Below are positions 59,155-64,000 of a stretch of 64,000 nucleotides of DNA, piece after piece. The notes beneath the pieces were generated by a model. That model searched no databases and was not told the origin of the DNA. It saw only the letters and a list, made by a program, of their open reading frames with translations. The first letter of the stretch is position 1; each line of letters begins with the position of its first letter. The DNA comes from DASPSM01 sp036008465. Its GTDB lineage: Bacteria > Planctomycetota > Planctomycetia > Planctomycetales > Planctomycetaceae. Position numbers and translations under genes: made by a program. Location of the stretch: assembly GCA_036008465.1 (NCBI GenBank), contig DASYNP010000107.1, positions 34,279 to 98,278 of the forward strand, given 5' to 3'.

Positions 59155-59263
59155 GAGGCGCCTCCCCCGTCTGTGTCGAGTACGCGGCGCGAAGCCAGAG
59201 CACTTGCAGAACCTGCAGAATTCGGCACGAAGGGAAAGTCGCCGCGCCTGATCGCCCCGGCGA

Positions 59264-60409
59264 TCACTGGCGATTGCGGCCGGCCGGCGCGTTGGCGGCA
59301 GGCGGTTTGGCGGCCGGCTTGGATGCCGGCGCGGGGGCAGTCGGCGTTGCTGCAGCTGGGGTTGCCGCCGCTTGGACCGCTCTCAGCTGGGCTTCGACCA
59401 AGTCTTCCGTTCGGGCGATCGACGAGGAAATCTGAATCGCTTTGTGTCCCTTGAGCAGTCCGGCGGAACCGCGGAACAGCGGGCGACCTTCGATGTAGAC
59501 CTCTAAGGGCTGTTCGCGCCCCTTTTCGGTCATGATCACATCGCCCACCGAGAGGCCCATGATTTCCTGGGCCGTGAGTCGCGTGTCGGCCAATCCCACC
59601 ACCATCTTCACCTTTCCCTTGCCGACGCCGGTTTGCAGGTTGAGCTTTTGCCTGGGATCGGCCGTCCGCTTGGTGTAGGCCGACCAGGTATCGGACGACA
59701 GATTGCCCATCAAAGGCTCGATCGTGTTGAACGGAATGCACAGGTTCATGATTCCGCGGATCTCGCCCATCGTGATCTCGAAGCTGATCAGCACGATCAC
59801 TTCGTTCGGCGGTACGATCTGCACGAGCTGCGGATTCGATTCGACCTGGGTCACACGCAGCTTAAGCTCGCAGACGCTCGCCCAAGATTTTTCGAGTCCC
59901 TCGATCGCCCGCTCGATGATCCGATCAATCAGCCGCAGCTCGATCTCGGTGAGCGGACGGCTGGGAATCGAGTATTTGGCCGATTTGCCTCCCCCAAGCA
60001 GCCGGTCAACGATCGGAAAGATGATCGACGGCGTGAGGTCGAGAATCATGTGCCCGTCGAGCCCCTCGGCCCGCATCACGTTGAAGCAGGTCATGTTTTC
60101 GAGGCTGAAGACAAACTCTCCATACGTGAGCTGGTCGACGCTGCTGAGTTTCACTTCGACGATGGTTCGCAGCATGCCGCTGAGCACGGCCCCAAACTCG
60201 CGGCTGAAGCCGTCGTGCATGGCCTGGAAGGCGCGCATCTGCTCTTTGCTGACGCGCTCGGGACGCTTGAAATCGTAGACGCTGACCTGACCGCCGTAGG
60301 CATCGGAGCGGCTCGTGGCCGCGCTTTGCTGGGGTTCGCTGCGTTGCGGACCCGTGTCGAGCGCAGCCAACAGCGATTCGACTTCCGACTGGCTGAGAAT
60401 GTCCGCCAT
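59264..60409 (-). CDS. fliM: Flagellar motor switch protein FliM
   Basis: C-ring component that binds phospho-CheY and FliG. 381 residues. MADILSQSEVESLLAALDTG is the CheY-binding N-terminal peptide. YDFKRPERVSKEQMRAFQAMHDGFSREF, LDLTPSIIFPIVDRLLGGGK, and the C-terminal SpoA-like domain (GLADTRLTAQEIMGLSVGDVI ... GREQPLEVYIEGRPLFRGSAG) are standard. An Ala/Pro-rich tail of about 35 residues ends it. AGGAGG lies upstream of the ATG. No other flagellar gene is in the window. It implies a motile stage. Confidence 0.97.
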   Translation of the reverse strand: MADILSQSEVESLLAALDTGPQRSEPQQSAATSRSDAYGGQVSVYDFKRPERVSKEQMRAFQAMHDGFSREFGAVLSGMLRTIVEVKLSSVDQLTYGEFVFSLENMTCFNVMRAEGLDGHMILDLTPSIIFPIVDRLLGGGKSAKYSIPSRPLTEIELRLIDRIIERAIEGLEKSWASVCELKLRVTQVESNPQLVQIVPPNEVIVLISFEITMGEIRGIMNLCIPFNTIEPLMGNLSSDTWSAYTKRTADPRQKLNLQTGVGKGKVKMVVGLADTRLTAQEIMGLSVGDVIMTEKGREQPLEVYIEGRPLFRGSAGLLKGHKAIQISSSIARTEDLVEAQLRAVQAAATPAAATPTAPAPASKPAAKPPAANAPAGRNRQ

Positions 60410-60443
60410 CCCTGGCCTCCTGATGCCGTGCGATTCCTCATTT

Positions 60444-60520
60444 GGGAGGGCGAGGCTCCCGCCGAGCCGTCTTCCTGCGCGAAAGCTTAGGAGCAGCTCA
60501 GCAGGAGCTTCGCCCTCCCC
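60444..60520. repeat. Inverted repeat (GGGAGGGCGAGGCTCC family) between proA and fliM
   Basis: GGGAGGGCGAGGCTCCCGCC with GAGCC (60444-60468) pairs with 60496-60520 at about 21 of 24 positions, forming a long stem with a loop of about 27 bases. It fills nearly all of the 117-base proA-fliM spacer. Confidence 0.8.
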
Positions 60521-60526
60521 TTGCTG

Positions 60527-61813
60527 TCAGCTCCGGACTTGTCCATTTCCGTGGACCACGTATTTGTAGCTGGTGAGTTCTCTCAGACCGCACGGCCCGC
60601 GAGCGTGAAAGCGGTCGGTACTGATGCCGATTTCCGCACCCAGGCCGAATTCATAGCCGTCATTGAACCGTGTGCTGGCGTTGACCAGAACGGCGGCCGA
60701 ATCGACGCGGGCCGTGAACTCGCGCGCCGCGGAAAGATCGTTCGTGACGATCGTATCGGTGTGATGCGAGCCGTAGGTTTCGATGTGCTCGATGGCATCC
60801 GCGAGCGAGTCGACGACACGCACCGACAGAATCAGGTCGAGATACTCGGTTCGGTAATCCTCCTCGGTGGCCGGCCGCGCGTCGGCGATGAAAGATCGCG
60901 TGCGCTCGCAGCCCCGCAGCTCGACGCCTTTGGCCCGCAGGCCTTTCGCCACCTGAGGGAGAAATCTGGACGCGACGTCACGATGCACCAACAGCGACTC
61001 GGCCGCGTTGCAGACGCCAGGCCGCTGGCATTTGCTGTTGATCAGAATCTCCTCCGCCATCTTCAAATCGGCCGAGGCGTCGACGTAGACGTGACACACG
61101 CCGTCAAAATGCTTGAGGACCGGCATGGTGGCCTCGGCGGTGACCCGCTCGATCAACGAGCGCCCGCCGCGGGGAATGGCCACGTCGATTTGGTCTCGCA
61201 GCTTGAGGAAGTGGCCGATCGCTTCGCGATCGGTCGTCTCGACGAGCTGCACGGCGTCGCGAGGCAGTCCGGCCGCGTCGAGGGCTTCTGTCAGCAAATC
61301 GGCCAGGGCGCGATTGCTGGCCATGGCCTCTTTGCCGCCGCGGAGGATCACCGCGTTGCCGCTCTTGACGCACAGTGAGGCCGCATCGACCGTCACATTC
61401 GGGCGCGATTCGTAGATGAAGAAGACGACGCCGAGCGGCACCCGGACGCGAGTCACGAGGAGGCCGTTGGGACGCACGGTGCTCTCGAAGATCTCGCCGA
61501 CCGGTTCGGGCAGCCCGGCCACCTGCTCCAACCCGAGGGCGATGCCTTCCAAGCGGGACTCGGTCAACCGCAGGCGATCGATCAGAGCGGCGCTCAGACC
61601 AGCCTTTTGGGCGGCCGAGCAGTCGCGGTCATTCGCCGCGAGCAGCGAAGCCGTCCGCTGGCGAATGAGTTCGGCGGCGCGGGTGAGCCACTCGTTCTTT
61701 TGCCCGCCCGTGGCGACGGCCAATTGCCGGGCCGCCTGCCGGGCGCGCGAGGCAACCTGCCGGGCGTATTCCGCCAGATCGCTCGAGGCCGAAACTTCGA
61801 GACCGACGTTCAT
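60527..61813 (-). CDS. proA: Gamma-glutamyl phosphate reductase ProA
   Basis: NADPH-dependent second step of proline synthesis. 428 residues. VPLGVVFFIYESRPNVTVDAA and KSGNAVILRGGKEA are the cofactor region; catalytic Cys is in NSKCQRPGVCNAAESLLVH. VNASTRFNDGYEFGLGAEIGISTDRFHARGP near the end is diagnostic. proB is not adjacent. Together with PutA at 30586 the window encodes parts of both synthesis and breakdown of proline. Confidence 0.97.
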   Translation of the reverse strand: MNVGLEVSASSDLAEYARQVASRARQAARQLAVATGGQKNEWLTRAAELIRQRTASLLAANDRDCSAAQKAGLSAALIDRLRLTESRLEGIALGLEQVAGLPEPVGEIFESTVRPNGLLVTRVRVPLGVVFFIYESRPNVTVDAASLCVKSGNAVILRGGKEAMASNRALADLLTEALDAAGLPRDAVQLVETTDREAIGHFLKLRDQIDVAIPRGGRSLIERVTAEATMPVLKHFDGVCHVYVDASADLKMAEEILINSKCQRPGVCNAAESLLVHRDVASRFLPQVAKGLRAKGVELRGCERTRSFIADARPATEEDYRTEYLDLILSVRVVDSLADAIEHIETYGSHHTDTIVTNDLSAAREFTARVDSAAVLVNASTRFNDGYEFGLGAEIGISTDRFHARGPCGLRELTSYKYVVHGNGQVRS

Positions 61814-61865
61814 ATTTGGCAGTATCGGTCAACGCAAAATCTGTGTCAACGCGGGTTTACGCGCC

Positions 61866-61945
61866 GAAAGGACGAAGCACGAATGCCGCCTCGGTCCGCC
61901 CTCGGCGGGACGAAGGAAGCACGAAGCCCTGAAGCACTAATGAGA
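61866..61945. repeat. Degenerate AATGACGAAG-family copy upstream of proA
   Basis: GGACGAAGCACGAATG (61872-61887) and GACGAAGGAAGCACGAAGCCC resemble the arms at 461-480 and 40663-40691. A CCGCCTCGGTCC/GGACGAAGG-type palindrome lies between. No complementary right arm was found, so this is a partial copy. Confidence 0.55.
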
Positions 61946-62003
61946 GCTCGTTCTTAGGGATGACCTACCCTCCAAGTCCCCTGTCCCTGTCCCATCCCAG
62001 CGT

Positions 62004-62041
62004 CCCGTCCCCGTCCCAGCGTCCCGTCCCCGTCCCAGCGT
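62004..62041. repeat. Tandem repeat, 19-bp unit (array 1)
   Basis: Two exact copies of CCCGTCCCCGTCCCAGCGT (62004-62022, 62023-62041), preceded by degenerate copies back to about 61981. The same unit with A for C at position 9 forms the larger array at the right window edge. Confidence 0.85.
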
Positions 62042-62311
62042 CCGCGGCTCGCTCCCGGAGCGCTCAATGAACTAAAACGCGTGACGCCACGCTCAGAGGC
62101 CGGACGGACCAAGCAGAAATACTTTCAGAGGCTCACAACGAACCTCGGCTATCCAAAACTGAAAGAGCACCTTGGGGCCGTGGTCGCGACGATGCAGGTC
62201 AGCAAGTCTCATGGAACGACTTCATGTGGAATCTGAACCGCTTCCGACCGCGGGTTCGATGAACCCAAAATGTTGCCGTTCGTCGAGGACTTACGACCAA
62301 TCCGCGGATGA
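62042..62311 (+). pseudogene. Fragment of a P63C-domain protein with compensating frameshifts
   Basis: Frame 1 reads RLAPGALNELKRVTPRSEAG, then KYFQRLTTNLGYPKLKEHLG and AVVATMQVSKS, which resembles the C-terminal half of P63C-domain proteins. The match continues as SWNDFMWNLNRFRPR after a 2-base slip at a TCTC (62207-62210), and returns to frame 1 as FDEPKMLPFVEDL after one extra G at about 62251-62254, before a stop at 62309. The 5' part is gone; the fragment begins exactly where tandem array 1 ends. Family assignment is from memory of the conserved GYPKLxEHLG block, so moderate. Confidence 0.65.
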
Positions 62312-62402
62312 TGGCGACGGGCTGTAAATCGGGATTTTGCGCAGATTTCGGAGGCCCCGCAGGTTACCTTAGTCGGGCGTTCAATAATAAGGGGCCAATG
62401 TC

Positions 62403-63422
62403 ATGCGCGCTATATGGTTCGTGTTGCTCGGGATCTTGGTAGGAATTTTCCTAATGCTGACTGTTCCAGCATTAGATAGGTGGACCGGCGTAACGCTCGC
62501 GCCCTCAACAAAAGTTCTCATATTGTTCGCCGTATCGGGTGCATTCGGTGGCGTTTTGGGCGCGATTCAGTTGACTGACATTCCCACCCTGATTCGCTCC
62601 CCGCTGAGCGCTCATTGGAATCCTTTTCGTGCATACAACGTGATGCTCGGATTGATCGTCAGTTCCCTCGGGGGAATCGGGGGAGCAGTAGCCGCAATGC
62701 TTGTGATGGCGCTCGACAACAAGATCGAGTTCGATAAGGTAACGTGCGCGATAGGGGAGAAGAACAAACTTGTCTATATCGGAATGGGCACTGTTGCCGG
62801 ATTTATAGGATTCAAATTACTGGGAAAGATCGCAGAAAGGGTCGGGACGTGGCTTCAAATCAAAGATGAGGTCAAGAGACAGGTTGAACGATCGGCATCA
62901 GAAGAGCGGAAGCGAGCAGACGAGCTGGTTGCCGCAATCACAAAAGGTATATCAGCGCAGGTTCCGAATGCACGCCCGGCCGCAATTTCCGATGCGGTAA
63001 CGGCGCTTGAAAAAGTGAGGACTGATGCGCCAGACAATCGCACCGTCGCCATGATGCTCAGCTGGTTTTATGCGGACACGGAGCCCAAGAACCCACAAAA
63101 ATCAGTCATTATTTTGACCGAGACATTGGCCGCCATGAAGTCTCGCGGAACAGAGGCAGCAGAACACGTTGCTGACATCCTCTACAATCGCGCTTGTTTC
63201 CAGTACCGCCTCGCAGAAGCCGCGCAGGGCGCGGAAAAGGACAAGCTACGGGAGCTTGTGTACAAGGACCTAGAAGAATCCGTCCGGCTGCGACCCGACA
63301 ACGCCAGAGATGCAGTCGAGGAGCCGGAAGATTTCGCGAGCATGAAAGCAGAGGATCGCTTTCGCAAGCTCACCGCAACCGTCGCTTTAGAAATACCGCC
63401 GGCCCACAATCCTGTGGGCTGA
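62403..63422 (+). CDS. Membrane protein with cytoplasmic helical domain, unassigned
   Basis: 339 residues. Four hydrophobic segments (about 4-24, 36-58, 80-105, 122-142) are followed by a charged helix (KDEVKRQVERSASEERKRADELVAAI) and a TPR-like helical region (VTALEKVRTDAPDNRTVAMMLSWFY ... LYNRACFQYRLAEAAQGAEKDKLRELVYKDLEESVRLRPDN). No family recognised. AAGGGG lies eight bases before the ATG. Base composition is lower in GC than the neighbours, and the gene lies between two arrays of the same tandem repeat, both suggesting a recent or foreign insertion. Confidence 0.75.
   Translation: MRAIWFVLLGILVGIFLMLTVPALDRWTGVTLAPSTKVLILFAVSGAFGGVLGAIQLTDIPTLIRSPLSAHWNPFRAYNVMLGLIVSSLGGIGGAVAAMLVMALDNKIEFDKVTCAIGEKNKLVYIGMGTVAGFIGFKLLGKIAERVGTWLQIKDEVKRQVERSASEERKRADELVAAITKGISAQVPNARPAAISDAVTALEKVRTDAPDNRTVAMMLSWFYADTEPKNPQKSVIILTETLAAMKSRGTEAAEHVADILYNRACFQYRLAEAAQGAEKDKLRELVYKDLEESVRLRPDNARDAVEEPEDFASMKAEDRFRKLTATVALEIPPAHNPVG
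63402..63419 (+). terminator. Hairpin overlapping the 3' end of the membrane-protein gene
   Basis: Perfect GCCCACA / TGTGGGC stem with four-base loop, ending three bases before the TGA is complete. A second short stem (CCGCTG / CAGCGG, about 63432-63449) follows. No U-run, so termination is only possible. Confidence 0.4.
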
Positions 63423-63469
63423 CCAACCACCCGCTGTGGGGCAGCGGCGTTTCAAATTATGCGCGGAAC

Positions 63470-63508
63470 TAGCACTTCTTCGCGCAGGGCTTGGCTGACT
63501 TTTCCATT
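63470..63508 (-). CDS. Possible 12-residue peptide MEKSAKPCAKKC
   Basis: ATG at 63508 and TAG at 63470-63472 enclose 12 codons. AAGGAGG (63514-63520), a full anti-Shine-Dalgarno match, is five bases upstream, and a near-consensus promoter lies at 63558-63586. The peptide is basic with two Cys three residues apart (PCAKKC). The combination of promoter and translation signals is stronger than for most long genes here. Function unknown; it could be a structural, metal-binding or regulatory micropeptide, or an upstream element whose main product lies elsewhere. Confidence 0.55.
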
Positions 63509-63557
63509 TTGACCTCCTTCACAACGCTCCTGGTCCGTGATCAGATTCCGGCATCCC

Positions 63558-63586
63558 ATCTTAGGGAGATCGACAGCGATTGTCAA
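63558..63586 (-). promoter_or_regulatory. Near-consensus sigma70 promoter for the 12-codon ORF
   Basis: On the minus strand, TTGACA (63581-63586, perfect -35) and TAAGAT (63558-63563, -10) with an ideal 17-base spacer. Predicted start near 63551, leaving about 42 bases to the ATG. Confidence 0.7.
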
Positions 63587-63830
63587 ACCGCTTTAGGGCC
63601 AAAACTGATCAGCAGCCATTAGACTCATGTTATTGCTTGATAAGGACTTGCGGCCAGTCGAATCGGCGCAAGTCGTGATTGATCTATTTCGAGCCAGCCC
63701 ACCGATTTCGGGTCCGATGCCGCCCTTATTCATAGATACTCCGGATCTTCTCTAAAAGCGGGGCTCCCTGCGACTTTTCGTGCCGCCGGCCGAGTTTTTG
63801 TGCAGGACGGGTTTTTGTGCAGAGCCCGGC
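63587..63830. other. Gene-poor lower-GC stretch before the tandem array
   Basis: No supported gene. The GTTTTTGTGCAG direct repeat lies at its right end. The promoter of the 12-codon ORF borders its left end. Confidence 0.4.
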
Positions 63831-64000
63831 GTCCCAGTGTCCCGTCGCAGTCCCAGTGTCCCGTCCCAGTCCCGGTGTCCCGTCCCAGTCCCGATGTCCC
63901 GTCCCAGTCCCGATGTCCCGTCCCAGTCCCGATGTCCCGTCCCAGTCCCGATGTCCCGTCCCAGTCCCAGCGTCCCGTCCCAGTCCCAGCGTCCCGTCCC
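63831..64000. repeat. Tandem repeat, 19-bp unit (array 2), running off the right edge
   Basis: About nine copies of CCCGTCCCAGTCCCGATGT and variants (…AGTGT, …GGTGT, …AGCGT), each exactly 19 bases (unit starts at 63841, 63860, 63879 and so on), with no spacers. It is preceded by two GTTTTTGTGCAG words at about 63793 and 63810. The unit is essentially that of array 1 at 62004. Confidence 0.92.

Noticed and set aside
63831..64000. CRISPR array
   Set aside because: Units of 19 bp are directly joined without unique spacers and no cas gene is present; it is a simple tandem repeat.

Overview
The window looks like a chromosome segment of a planctomycete, probably a relative of the Pirellulales. GC is high. 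Three proteins carry DUF1549/DUF1553 or DUF1501 modules, there are PPC-domain and PQQ-type beta-propeller secreted proteins, a fused PutA, BlaI/BlaR1 pairs and a zinc-ribbon Ser/Thr kinase, and GC-rich hairpin repeats are scattered between genes. This assignment is inferred from gene content; no rRNA or tRNA gene was seen.

Layout. 1-2.7 kb: ffh-rpsP-trmD on the minus strand. 3.1-8.2 kb: a membrane Ser/Thr kinase, an 85-residue Lys-rich protein coupled by a 4-base overlap to a radical SAM/SPASM peptide maturase (possible RiPP-like pair), a DUF1003 membrane protein and a small cupin. 8.3-13.4 kb: a translation/replication run rplY, pth, rpsF, ssb, rplI, dnaB. 13.4-26 kb: secreted or cell-surface planctomycete proteins on both strands, including a trypsin-like protein whose nucleophile is lost and a decayed SRAP gene. 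26-30.6 kb: regulators with readable operators (a MerR/GyrI regulator; BlaI/BlaR1 divergent from an alpha/beta hydrolase). 30.6-37.4 kb: putA, an EVE protein, a REP-associated tyrosine transposase (RAYT), argJ and argC. 37.6-42.3 kb: three likely sugar-metabolism genes whose two spacers are occupied by a second RAYT unit and by a four-helix-bundle gene bracketed by inverted repeats. 42.5-56.4 kb: greA, two beta-propeller proteins, an FHA-GAF-sigma54 activator, a lone ketoacyl synthase, and a second BlaI/BlaR1 pair with a very large extracellular extension. 56.5-61.8 kb: infC-rpmI-rplT-pheS (infC probably starts at ATC), fliM, proA. 61.9-64 kb: a lower-GC patch between two arrays of one 19-bp tandem repeat, holding a broken P63C-like gene, an unassigned membrane protein and a 12-codon ORF with strong promoter and ribosome-binding signals.

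Two themes link the window. First, small repeats and their likely mobilisers: at least seven hairpin or inverted-repeat families, two RAYT genes with matching flanking repeats, one four-helix-bundle gene flanked by a repeat that also occurs alone near trmD/rpsP/ffh and proA, and one inverted repeat inside a coding region. Second, compact autoregulated switches: a MerR promoter with a 19-bp spacer and two BlaI promoters with paired palindromes. No CRISPR array, prophage, or complete classical DDE insertion sequence was found.
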